Of a DNA stretch of 64,000 bases, positions 8,178 through 15,662 are shown piece by piece. The stretch is taken from NCBI RefSeq assembly GCF_003581585.1, contig NZ_QXIR01000001.1, forward strand, positions 295,864-359,863, written 5' to 3'. The notes beneath the pieces were generated by a model. It ran no database searches. It worked only from the letters and a program-made list of their open reading frames with translations, and was not told the DNA's origin. The stretch's first letter is position 1. Every line of letters begins with the position of its first letter. Both the position numbers and the translations under genes were made by a program. Source of the stretch: Bacillus salacetis. GTDB lineage: Bacteria > Bacillota > Bacilli > Bacillales > Bacillaceae_B.

Positions 8178-10733
8178 TTGCCGATTTTATTTCCTTCGAT
8201 TCGAAAGAAACGGAGAACTGAGATGAAAGATGATTTTACAGAACAGGAATACTTCAAGTTTCTTTTTGAACATTCACCTGACATTATTGTTCATTACGAT
8301 AGCAATGGAAAACTCCTTCATATTAATAAAGCTACCACGTGTATTACGGGCCATCAGCTAAGCGGCTCTGAACTCCGCATCGCAGATTTCACTCCTGATG
8401 CCTATAAAAGCGTGGTACGGAACCATTTTAAGGCGGCCGTCAAAGGCACTGTCCAAAAATTCAAATCCCAGGCCTACCATAAGGATGGAAGCCTTCTCGA
8501 CCTGGAAATCACCTACATCCCCATCCATGAAACGAAGAAAACAATCGGAGTGTACGCCATTATTCATGAGGTAACAGAAAAGGTCGCCCTTCAATTAGAG
8601 CTGAAGGCAAAGAACCGGGAGCTGGAAGACGTCTCAGACACCCTCGAAGCTGCAATCTGGTCCTACGATAATCTCGAAAAGTCCATTACATTCTGCACCA
8701 CTGGAATCAAACATATCTCCGAAATGGAAGCGGAGGAATTCTTGAATGGCCATCTTAAATGGAGAGACCTGGTCTGCAGGGATGACCTAAATAAATATGA
8801 TGAAGATATGAAAGTCCTCCACCAGGGGCATACCATCTCCCACCGGTACCGGATCACCACCCCTTCAGGGAAACAGAAGTGGCTGAATGAAAAAATCATT
8901 CCGATCAAGGACTCCCAGGACCAGATCATCCGATTTCACGGAATCGTCACCGATACCACAAAGGATAAAGAATTGGGAGAACGCGTGGAGCACCTTCTTC
9001 ACCATGACTCCCTGACAGCCCTGCCCAACCGGAAAATGCTTGAAAACGAGATGAGGCATTGTATTGAACAGAAACAGAATTTCGCCTTTATCTATGTGCA
9101 TCTGAACAGATTTAAATATATCAACGAAACACTTGGACCTGTCATTGGTGATGAGCTTCTTGAAGAAGCAGCTTCCCGCCTGAAAGAATATCAGGAAAAC
9201 GGCGTCTTTGTTTCAAGATTCAGTAATGATGATTTCGTGCTTTTACTGAAAAACATGAACGGATTGCAGAAGGTGACGGATTTGTGCAGGGAGATCATCG
9301 GGAAGCTGAAAGAGCCTTATGCAGCAGGGGAATTTGAACTGCTGCTGACGACCTCGATCGGTGCCAGTCTATATCCTTCCGATTCAAAGTCTATCACAGA
9401 ACTTTTTCAGAACGCCTCGGCTGCCATGAACAGGGCAAAGGAACTCGGCAAGAATACATATCAGATCTATTCTCCTGAAAACAGCATCGATGCCTACAAA
9501 CGTTTTGTCTTAGAAAAAGACTTCAGGAACGCCTTAAAGAACGATGAACTACAGCTCTATTTTCAACCGAAAGTCGATTCCCGGCTCAATCAAATCATAG
9601 GTGCAGAAGCACTTCTGCGCTGGGATCACCCTGAATGGGGGCTCGTTTCCCCCAATGAGTTCATCCCATACGCTGAGGAAAACGGCTTTATCATCGAGGT
9701 AGGGGAATGGGTGCTGGAGAGAGCCTGTGTGATACTGCAGGACTGGAGAAAGCAGGGACTTTCCCTGGTGCCGGTTTCCATCAACCTGTCTCCTCAGCAC
9801 TTCCTGGTAAAAAATCTAAAGGCCAACCTCCTTTCAGTGTTGGAGAAATACGATATATCTCCTGAATTGATTGAATTGGAGATAACAGAGGCAGTCTTCC
9901 TTCAACACGAAGAGACAGTTAAACAAACGATTGATGAACTCCGTGAAATGGGCATACGCATCTTGATAGACGATTTCGGAACCGGTTATACGTCATTTGC
10001 CTACCTAAAGGACCTGACAGTGGACGGAATCAAAATTGACCGCTCCTATACTAAAGAACTGGGTGACAACACGAAAAACGGCGCCATCATCAAAAACCTG
10101 GCGAGCCTGTCAGCGGATTTAAACATGTCCGCCACTATAGAAGGGATTGAAACAGAGGAGCAGCTGAAATTCCTGAAGAAAATCAAGTGCCACCTGATAC
10201 AGGGGTACCTATACAGCAAGCCCGTCCCTGCTGAAAAATTTCAAGAACTGCTAAAAGGGAAAACCATCAAGCCTGATAAGTCGAGGACCAGTGCCGTCAA
10301 ACACGAACAGCGCCGTTACTTCAGGATTCTTCCCCCTGTGCCTTTGGAAGGGTCAGCCACCATCATCAGCATTAACAAAAAGAAAGTCACCACCGGAAAA
10401 ACAGGTGTGGCGGTAACAGATATAGGTCCAGGGGGCCTGGGCTTCATATCTCATATCCAATTCCCGCCTGACAGAGAGATCCTGCTGAATTTCTCCTTGA
10501 AGATTTCAGGAAAAGAGATTGTCCATAATGGAAAAATTGCCTGGAGAGAGGAAATCGACGAAAACTTCTTCCGTTACGGGGTAGATTTTCAGCTCCACCC
10601 GGGTGAAAGAGAGTCGCTGACAAAGACGTTAAATCAATTCACGCTGGCGTTGAAAAGAAATACTATGCCAGGTGGTACGGATATGATTGAAGGCGATCCT
10701 TTTGAATATTTGGGGGAGGTTAAGAAGAGGTAG
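8178..10733 (+). CDS. PAS-GGDEF(degenerate)-EAL-PilZ protein, probable c-di-GMP phosphodiesterase
   Basis: About 851 residues from TTG 8178, which has AAAAGGAG at good spacing; the upstream in-frame ATG at 8109 precedes the promoter. Order: PAS/PAC modules over roughly the first 260 residues, a GGDEF-like domain (DSLTALPNRK at its start), an EAL domain, and a C-terminal PilZ domain from about residue 725. The GGDEF signature reads SNDDF, so cyclase activity is doubtful. EAL motifs are kept (EALLRW, DDFGTGY, KIDRSY, EGIETE, QGYLYSKP), so hydrolysis of c-di-GMP is likely. The PilZ RxxxR motif is present (RRYFR), but the second motif reads DIGPGG with Gly instead of Ser. No transmembrane segment is seen. 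It probably tunes motility through c-di-GMP beside a c-di-GMP riboswitch. Confidence 0.9.
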   Translation: MPILFPSIRKKRRTEMKDDFTEQEYFKFLFEHSPDIIVHYDSNGKLLHINKATTCITGHQLSGSELRIADFTPDAYKSVVRNHFKAAVKGTVQKFKSQAYHKDGSLLDLEITYIPIHETKKTIGVYAIIHEVTEKVALQLELKAKNRELEDVSDTLEAAIWSYDNLEKSITFCTTGIKHISEMEAEEFLNGHLKWRDLVCRDDLNKYDEDMKVLHQGHTISHRYRITTPSGKQKWLNEKIIPIKDSQDQIIRFHGIVTDTTKDKELGERVEHLLHHDSLTALPNRKMLENEMRHCIEQKQNFAFIYVHLNRFKYINETLGPVIGDELLEEAASRLKEYQENGVFVSRFSNDDFVLLLKNMNGLQKVTDLCREIIGKLKEPYAAGEFELLLTTSIGASLYPSDSKSITELFQNASAAMNRAKELGKNTYQIYSPENSIDAYKRFVLEKDFRNALKNDELQLYFQPKVDSRLNQIIGAEALLRWDHPEWGLVSPNEFIPYAEENGFIIEVGEWVLERACVILQDWRKQGLSLVPVSINLSPQHFLVKNLKANLLSVLEKYDISPELIELEITEAVFLQHEETVKQTIDELREMGIRILIDDFGTGYTSFAYLKDLTVDGIKIDRSYTKELGDNTKNGAIIKNLASLSADLNMSATIEGIETEEQLKFLKKIKCHLIQGYLYSKPVPAEKFQELLKGKTIKPDKSRTSAVKHEQRRYFRILPPVPLEGSATIISINKKKVTTGKTGVAVTDIGPGGLGFISHIQFPPDREILLNFSLKISGKEIVHNGKIAWREEIDENFFRYGVDFQLHPGERESLTKTLNQFTLALKRNTMPGGTDMIEGDPFEYLGEVKKR

Positions 10734-10800
10734 GAGCATAGATTTTCTGGTAGCCGGGTAACGGCTTCTTAACACTATGTTATTCCTTCAAAATATACAA

Positions 10801-10836
10801 AAACCCCAGGAAACCTTATTTCCTGGGGGTCTTTAA
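10801..10836 (+). terminator. Terminator after the EAL gene
   Basis: CCCCAGGAAA and TTTCCTGGGG with a five-base loop, followed by TCTTTAATT. Confidence 0.85.
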
Positions 10837-11190
10837 TTCTAGGAGTACTGACTAAACCTAAATAAGGATTACAAGTAAAGCATTTTTAACATAATGGATG
10901 TTTTTCTGATTTTGAGTACCCAGCTAGAATTAATTTTGAACCTTATTATTTATTCTGTCATCATTACCAATTCCTTTTTGTAAAACTGCCGTATTTCTCG
11001 TCCCTATCATATGGTCTTTGCCAAGCCGGGACTTCATTCTTTCATTCCCAGACACCTCGTAGAACTTAACTCTCATTTATATTGTCGAAAAATAAGGAAA
11101 TATGTAATTGTTTTCCTCAGAAATATTGAAAATTAGGTTCTTTTGATTTATTATTAAAATAGTTTGAAAAGTCTATTGACAAAATTGAAA
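10837..11190. other. Non-coding upstream region of the riboswitch
   Basis: About 350 AT-rich bases with no credible ORF. It should contain the promoter for the riboswitch transcript, but no -35/-10 or SigD pair could be fixed with confidence. Confidence 0.5.
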
Positions 11191-11266
11191 AAGGCAAACT
11201 TATCGAAAGGTAAGGACGCAAAGCTGCGGGTCTAAGGTAACTAAACTATGACAGCCGGGCTGCCAA
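11191..11266 (+). ncRNA. Cyclic-di-GMP-I (GEMM) riboswitch aptamer
   Basis: The sequence matches the class I consensus in order: GGCAAAC, a P2 hairpin closed by a GAAA tetraloop (TATCGAAAGGTA), GGACGCAAAGC, GGGTCTAA, TATGACAGCCGGGC and GCC closing P1. The GNRA tetraloop and its receptor are both recognisable. An expression platform with a hairpin and a strong T run follows at 11320-11347, and a short AATGG/CCATT hairpin lies between them. Class I aptamers bind one c-di-GMP molecule. It sits between an EAL-PilZ gene and the flagellar chaperone operon and controls the small ORF at 11378. Confidence 0.93.
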
Positions 11267-11319
11267 AAAGTTTTGTAGATAAATATATGTAATGGATCTT
11301 AACCATTCCACTTCATTTA

Positions 11320-11347
11320 TCCACCTTCTTTTTGGTGGACTTTTTTT
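11320..11347 (+). terminator. Expression-platform terminator of the riboswitch
   Basis: TCCACC, an eight-base loop, GGTGGA, then C and seven T. It lies between the aptamer and the ribosome site of the downstream ORF, so ligand binding can plausibly switch read-through. The direction (on or off) cannot be fixed by eye. Confidence 0.75.
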
Positions 11348-11377
11348 ATACAATTTAAAAAGAGAGGGAAGGAAAGA

Positions 11378-11614
11378 ATGATGACGGTTTTGTTTGGATC
11401 TGTTGAATATTTTGAAAATGAATTAACTGCTTACTTAGCCAATGAAGAAGTAAATCATGTGACGACGAATCAAAAATTAGAGTTTATCTTTTCCACCATA
11501 AAAGAAGAGATTGCTTATAGTTTCATTTGCAGCGAGACCTTTCGTAAGGAATGCTTGGAAAACCTTAGAAAAGCTTATAGTAGGGTTAGTGATTCTAAAT
11601 ATGTGGTTCGATAA
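11378..11614 (+). CDS. Small protein of unknown function under c-di-GMP riboswitch control
   Basis: 78 residues, acidic N-terminal half, no signal peptide, no transmembrane helix. I do not recognise a family. Predicted helical segments (YFENELTAYLANEE, LEFIFSTIKEEIAYSF, FRKECLENLRKAY) alternate with short turns, and there are two cysteines. The start may be ATG 11378 or the next codon ATG 11381; GGGAAGGAAAG precedes both. It is the only gene between the aptamer and a strong bidirectional terminator, so it is the sole output of the switch. An effector of a sessile/motile decision is a reasonable guess from position only. Confidence 0.7.
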   Translation: MMTVLFGSVEYFENELTAYLANEEVNHVTTNQKLEFIFSTIKEEIAYSFICSETFRKECLENLRKAYSRVSDSKYVVR

Positions 11615-11631
11615 AATGACAGAAACATATA

Positions 11632-11665
11632 AAAAAAGGAAAGCCCTTGTTTGCTTTCCTTTTTT
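11632..11665 (+). terminator. Bidirectional terminator after the small ORF
   Basis: AAAAAAGGAAAGC and GCTTTCCTTTTTT with an eight-base loop. Confidence 0.9.
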
Positions 11666-11678
11666 CACAGAATGAAAT

Positions 11679-11718
11679 AAGCAGCGCAATCAAAAACTGA
11701 TTTGGCTGCTTATTCTTA
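11679..11718 (-). terminator. Hairpin terminator downstream of fliT
   Basis: AATAAGCAGC pairs with GCTGCTTATT, with an inner AATCA/TGATT stem. It lies eight bases after the fliT stop. The T run is better on the plus strand, so it may act in both directions. Confidence 0.7.
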
Positions 11719-11726
11719 TTTTTTAT

Positions 11727-12074
11727 TCATTTCTTTTTATCATAAAACATCCCGTCATGCTGAAGAGAAGCATAGGGGTTGCTATATTTCCTTGCCGTGG
11801 TCTTCTTTTTGGAGACGCTGTTGATCGTCCTTTTGATGTCATTCCGAAGATTGGTCATCCCTTTTTCAATTTCAGTATTCCAAACGACGATCTGACGGCC
11901 AAGCTCTTTTTCTTCCTCAGAATATGGAGCTTTCATTTGTTTCATGGTTTCCTGCCGTTCCTCAAGCAATCCTTCAATTTCGGCTATGACCTCATCCCTT
12001 GATTTTTCATAGGGATTTTTAAGCATTGTAACAAGCTTTTCAGTAAGATCATAGCACTCCTGCACCCTGCTCAT
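11727..12074 (-). CDS. fliT: Flagellar protein FliT-like chaperone
   Basis: 115 residues, largely alpha-helical: MSRVQECYDLTEKLVTML, then EVIAEIEGLLEERQETM. The ATG at 12074 overlaps the fliS stop (TGATG), which fits translational coupling. The longer upstream frame runs inside fliS and is rejected. In Bacillus FliT is the small last gene of the fliD-fliS-fliT operon and is taken to be a chaperone for the cap protein FliD. Sequence similarity in this family is weak, so position carries much of the call. Confidence 0.85.
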   Translation of the reverse strand: MSRVQECYDLTEKLVTMLKNPYEKSRDEVIAEIEGLLEERQETMKQMKAPYSEEEKELGRQIVVWNTEIEKGMTNLRNDIKRTINSVSKKKTTARKYSNPYASLQHDGMFYDKKK

Positions 12075-12475
12075 CAGGCTTGGCGCTGGCCGCCGTGCTG
12101 CTGCTGGCGGTTGATCTGGATGGCCTGCTTCCATGTATCACGGAATTCAGTCAGCATGCCTTCCGCTTCCTCCAGGATAGTGACATCATTTTTGATATTC
12201 GCTTCCATCAGGCGGCGATTGATATAGTCGTAAAGCGGAAGAAGTTCGTTAGACATCGGTATATCCATGTTCAAGGTGACCATCATTTCCTGCACGATGG
12301 CCTGCGCCTTCTGGATGTTTGTATTCTTCACTTCCACATTCTTTTCTTCAATAGCTTTTTTCGCGATATTGATGAACTTTAAGCTCCCGGTATAAAGCAT
12401 CAACGTCAATTCACCTGGTGATGCAGTTGTAACTGAGTTATTTTGATAGGCTTTATAAGGATTATTGATTGCCAT
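12074..12475 (-). CDS. fliS: Flagellin export chaperone FliS
   Basis: 133 residues starting MAINNPYKAYQNNSVTTASP with GELTLMLYTGSLKFI, the conserved FliS N-terminal helix that binds the flagellin C-terminus. DIPMSNELLPLYDYINRRL marks the C-terminal half. It keeps flagellin unpolymerised before export. In B. subtilis FliS also promotes FliW release from flagellin, so it feeds into the CsrA circuit encoded 6 kb upstream. It follows fliD by 21 bp with AAAGGAGTG as ribosome site. Confidence 0.97.
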   Translation of the reverse strand: MAINNPYKAYQNNSVTTASPGELTLMLYTGSLKFINIAKKAIEEKNVEVKNTNIQKAQAIVQEMMVTLNMDIPMSNELLPLYDYINRRLMEANIKNDVTILEEAEGMLTEFRDTWKQAIQINRQQQHGGQRQA

Positions 12476-12496
12476 AATGACACTCCTTTAGTTGGT

Positions 12497-14023
12497 TTAC
12501 ATACTGAATTGCTGCATTAAGTACATCGACTGCGAGTTCGCCTTCTGGATCGCTTTCTCCATCGCAGTGAACTGGCGCCAGTAGCGGTCTTCAATCTGGA
12601 CGAGCCGGTCTTCGAAGCGGTCCATTTGGTCTTGGATGCTGTCCAGGTTCCTGCCAAGCGTAAACGTTGTATTGGTGCTTGTTGATTTACCGGCTTTTTT
12701 CTCGATACTGTCAATGGTCGTGCTGATCGTTTCCCTCAGACGGCGGGCGAGCCCTTTTTCGGATGTGGTTCCTCCATCTTTGGCAAACAACTCATATATC
12801 GCATTCGGATCTTTGCTGATTGCTTCCTTCAGCTTGTTTTCATCGATGATAAGCTTGCCTCGCTCAAGGTAGTTGCTCGACGTCTTAATCCCGATTTGTG
12901 CAAGCTGATTGGTTTCCGAAGTGCCCCCAGATATCGGTGAATACAAATCTGTTCTCATTTTATTCAGGGCAGACGAAAGCACCGAGTCATTCCGGAGTGT
13001 CCCGCTTTTCGCTTTTTCTTCCCAAAGCTCGATCTCCTTCTCTTCCATCGCTTCTTTTTGAGATGCCGTCAATGGCTGGAAGTCACGGTACTTCTTCTCA
13101 CCAAGTTCCCCGTTTACTTTTTCTATGAGCTTATTGTAGTCGTCGACGAACTTGACGATCTTCTCTAAGATTTTTTCCGTATCCGGAGAAGAACTGAAGG
13201 TTACAGGAGATGTTGTTTGGTTTTTCAATGTGAGCTCAAAACCATTAATGGAAAAAGTATTGGATGTTCTTTTGGTACGCAGTCCATTGTAGGTGATATC
13301 CGCATTCAAGCCATAAGAGCCATGTCCGTTCGTAACCGCCATGTTATTGTTGTCATCAAGCTTTAAATGACTAACCAGATCTCCTGAAAACTCGATTTCC
13401 GGTCCATTCTCATTGTTGCCCGTATTTTTAGCTGTTACCGCCATTTTTTTCTCATGGGGATCATAAAACATCGAAACGCCTGTCTCAGAATTGATCTTGT
13501 TTATCATGCCCTGGAAAGTCGTATCCATAGAGAAGGTTAATGTCTTTTCCTCAAGGATACCATCCTTGTTGACAGCCTTTACGGTAATGGACTTTTCCTC
13601 ATCCAGACCAATTCCAAATAGATCGCCTAACTTTGTGGACATACCGGCCGCTTTCTGCGGATCATCTGGATCTGTGATTTGACCAGAACCAAACATAGTG
13701 GCGGCTGTTGCCATCCGATGGACTTCAATACTACCGGAAAAATCAGAGGTAGAATTAATATTTTTGACGGAAATTGCATTCGGATCCGAGACATTGACGG
13801 ACTTCTGTGTATAGGTGGCCTGTTTCATCACACCGTCAAAAATAGAGTTACTGAACTCAAAAAGCTGCTTATTGATGTCCCGGTAATCATCGCGCTGCCA
13901 TTCCATATAAGTTTTCTTCTGTTCCATTTTATCCAAAGGCAGCCGTTCCGCCTTCATCAAATCCTTGATCATCTGGTCGGTATCCATCCCGGACGCCAAA
14001 CCACCGATACGCATATCACTCAT
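12497..14023 (-). CDS. fliD: Flagellar hook-associated protein 2 (filament cap)
   Basis: 508 residues. The FliD N-terminal motif MSDMRIGGLASGMDTDQMIKD lies at the start, the D2-D3 region is in the middle, and the C-terminal coiled D0 segment ends LMQQFSM. It forms the cap under which exported flagellin subunits fold into the filament. It is the second gene of a SigD operon flaG-fliD-fliS-fliT. Confidence 0.97.
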   Translation of the reverse strand: MSDMRIGGLASGMDTDQMIKDLMKAERLPLDKMEQKKTYMEWQRDDYRDINKQLFEFSNSIFDGVMKQATYTQKSVNVSDPNAISVKNINSTSDFSGSIEVHRMATAATMFGSGQITDPDDPQKAAGMSTKLGDLFGIGLDEEKSITVKAVNKDGILEEKTLTFSMDTTFQGMINKINSETGVSMFYDPHEKKMAVTAKNTGNNENGPEIEFSGDLVSHLKLDDNNNMAVTNGHGSYGLNADITYNGLRTKRTSNTFSINGFELTLKNQTTSPVTFSSSPDTEKILEKIVKFVDDYNKLIEKVNGELGEKKYRDFQPLTASQKEAMEEKEIELWEEKAKSGTLRNDSVLSSALNKMRTDLYSPISGGTSETNQLAQIGIKTSSNYLERGKLIIDENKLKEAISKDPNAIYELFAKDGGTTSEKGLARRLRETISTTIDSIEKKAGKSTSTNTTFTLGRNLDSIQDQMDRFEDRLVQIEDRYWRQFTAMEKAIQKANSQSMYLMQQFSM

Positions 14024-14038
14024 GAGGACACCTCATCC

Positions 14039-14395
14039 CTAAATCTTTTTATCTACCATTAAACCAATAAATTCCGTCATTTCCGCATACATATCCAGCA
14101 TCTTCTTAGCGGGAATTTCGCGCACGACTTCATTTGTTTTATTATCTACAATCGTCACATAGTATTCTTTTAACTTTTCATGAAATTGAAATTGAATGGA
14201 CGTATTCGACGCCTCCAGAAACTCATTCGTGCTATTGATTACTTCTTCCACTTTCTCTCTTGTGACAGGGTCTTGAGGAATTGCATGTGGGAGTTCGTCC
14301 TGTACTTGGTTTGTTTTATGTATGGACCCCGTTCTTGGGGTCTCCTGATTTGGTATAGAGAAAGCCGTGGCACTGCCTGTCACTTTATCGATCAT
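14039..14395 (-). CDS. flaG: FlaG family flagellar protein (YvyC)
   Basis: 118 residues. The C-terminal two thirds carry IQFQFHEKLKEYYVTIVD and EVVREIPAKKMLDMYAEM, the FlaG signature, and end in FIGLMVDKKI. FlaG proteins influence filament length in other bacteria. It starts with ATG 14395 behind ACAGGAGGATC and is the first gene after the SigD promoter. Confidence 0.93.
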   Translation of the reverse strand: MIDKVTGSATAFSIPNQETPRTGSIHKTNQVQDELPHAIPQDPVTREKVEEVINSTNEFLEASNTSIQFQFHEKLKEYYVTIVDNKTNEVVREIPAKKMLDMYAEMTEFIGLMVDKKI

Positions 14396-14426
14396 TTTCT
14401 TGATCCTCCTGTGGGTTATATGGGTT

Positions 14427-14453
14427 ATATCGGTAGATTAAAGGGAAGGTTTA
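14427..14453 (-). promoter_or_regulatory. SigD promoter of flaG-fliD-fliS-fliT
   Basis: On the minus strand TAAA, 15 bases, then ACCGATAT, against the SigD consensus TAAA-N14-16-GCCGATAT. It lies about 30 bp upstream of the flaG start. Confidence 0.88.
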
Positions 14454-14784
14454 GGAATTGAGGTGTTGTATTTGAAATTTAACTATTATCAATGCTTCCT
14501 TTTTAAAGGAGAACCCACTCAACTCCTTACTTTAGATACTCAAGAGATAATTTAGTAACTATGGAATTAGGAAATGCGTTTATTGGAATGGTAAATGAGA
14601 TCAATAGCTGGTTAGAACACATCTCTCTTTAAGTCGACAGGATTCGGGGAGTCACTGTGACGTTTTATTTGGGCTTGGTACACAGCGATTTTTATATAGG
14701 ATGCTTGATTCCTTTACTAGCTCTAGGCTAAACAATGTTCACTCGTTTTGAAGATTGATTTTTCATGTTTACGATTCCTCCTCC
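14454..14784. other. Intergenic region with no clear gene
   Basis: About 330 bases with no supported gene. A 23-codon open stretch from ATG 14562 on the plus strand has no ribosome site and may be a decayed gene fragment. A palindrome ATGAACATCATGTTCAT lies just to the right at 14829-14845. Confidence 0.4.
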
Positions 14785-14823
14785 AAAATAGAAAAAGGGC
14801 TTCCCTCCGAAAAGAGAAGCCCC
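14785..14823 (-). terminator. Terminator after the inserted membrane-protein gene
   Basis: On the minus strand GGGGCTTC pairs with GAAGCCC and is followed by TTTTTC. Confidence 0.85.
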
Positions 14824-14918
14824 AGTTTGATGAACATCATGTTCATGTATGTTCAATTATATAATATTTGCTTGATTTCCCCGTTCACCTGATAAATACA
14901 GATTACCTACCTATTTTT

Positions 14919-15572
14919 TTATTTTCCTAACCTTTTTCGTCCAATTTCTACTAACTTCTTGTAGTTTTCCCAAATATCTGTTCCAACCTGATTTGAATCT
15001 CGAATAATTTTAATGTATAAATCATAATCTTTTTCTTTTAAGCATTTATCAATTCTCCAGTAGTCCTCACTGTTTGCATTTGGGATTCTAGCTACATACT
15101 CTGCAAGTATTCTATCCAACTTCTTATAATCTTCTAAAAGGCTTATCCTTATTTCTTCCAAGTCATTGTCAATGAATTCAAATTCTGGATTGCCTTCAGT
15201 TTCAATAAAACTATGTAGAATTCTAATATTTTCATAAGGGAATTTTCCCGAACCAAAATCCATCCTTTCAAAGAAGTCTCTGGCGTATGTCATTGGAACT
15301 AATTCCTTTATCTCGTTTAAAACTTTTCTATCTAAGTCATTAAAACTTATTTTCTTGCGAAGCTTTATTATATATAAAGTAACTTGTGAACTAATAAGCA
15401 GTAACGCCATTATAATAATCAAAAGAAATAAAAGTGAAAAGGGAATCTCATAATTTAATATTTTCTTAATTGATTCATATTCAGGTGTATAAAAAAACAA
15501 ACCCAAAAGAGGAATAATTAAGAATGCCAAAATCCAAGTTGCCCATTTTGACAGATTCTCTAAAAACTTCAA
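14919..15572 (-). CDS. Unknown two-helix membrane protein inserted in the flagellar cluster
   Basis: About 217 residues. Two strong hydrophobic segments lie near residues 10-25 and 40-63, then a basic IIKLRKK stop and a charged cytoplasmic domain of about 150 residues rich in Asp, Glu and Lys. I do not recognise the family. The TTG at 15572 is preferred because AAGGGGTG lies upstream; TTG 15596 is less well placed. It is much more AT-rich than the fli genes and has no counterpart between hag and flaG in B. subtilis, which suggests later acquisition. It has its own terminator and no flagellar motif. Confidence 0.7.
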   Translation of the reverse strand: MKFLENLSKWATWILAFLIIPLLGLFFYTPEYESIKKILNYEIPFSLLFLLIIIMALLLISSQVTLYIIKLRKKISFNDLDRKVLNEIKELVPMTYARDFFERMDFGSGKFPYENIRILHSFIETEGNPEFEFIDNDLEEIRISLLEDYKKLDRILAEYVARIPNANSEDYWRIDKCLKEKDYDLYIKIIRDSNQVGTDIWENYKKLVEIGRKRLGK

Positions 15573-15613
15573 CACTTCACCCCTTAATATTATCAAAATG
15601 TTTGATAATTATT

Positions 15614-15646
15614 AAAGAAAGAGACCCCAGCAAAGCCAGAGTCCCT
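15614..15646 (-). terminator. Terminator of flagellin gene 1
   Basis: On the minus strand GGGACTCTGGC and GCTGGGGTCTC pair around a TTT loop and are followed by TTTCTTTAA. It starts about 17 bases after the hag stop. Confidence 0.75.
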
Positions 15647-15662
15647 TCCAAATAATTTAAAA

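Noticed and set aside
10837..11190. tRNA or other structured RNA upstream of the riboswitch
   Set aside because: No cloverleaf or conserved element found; only AT-rich sequence.
12080..14062. Long plus-strand ORFs opposite fliS, fliD and flaG
   Set aside because: Shadows of well-identified minus-strand genes; no ribosome sites or family motifs.
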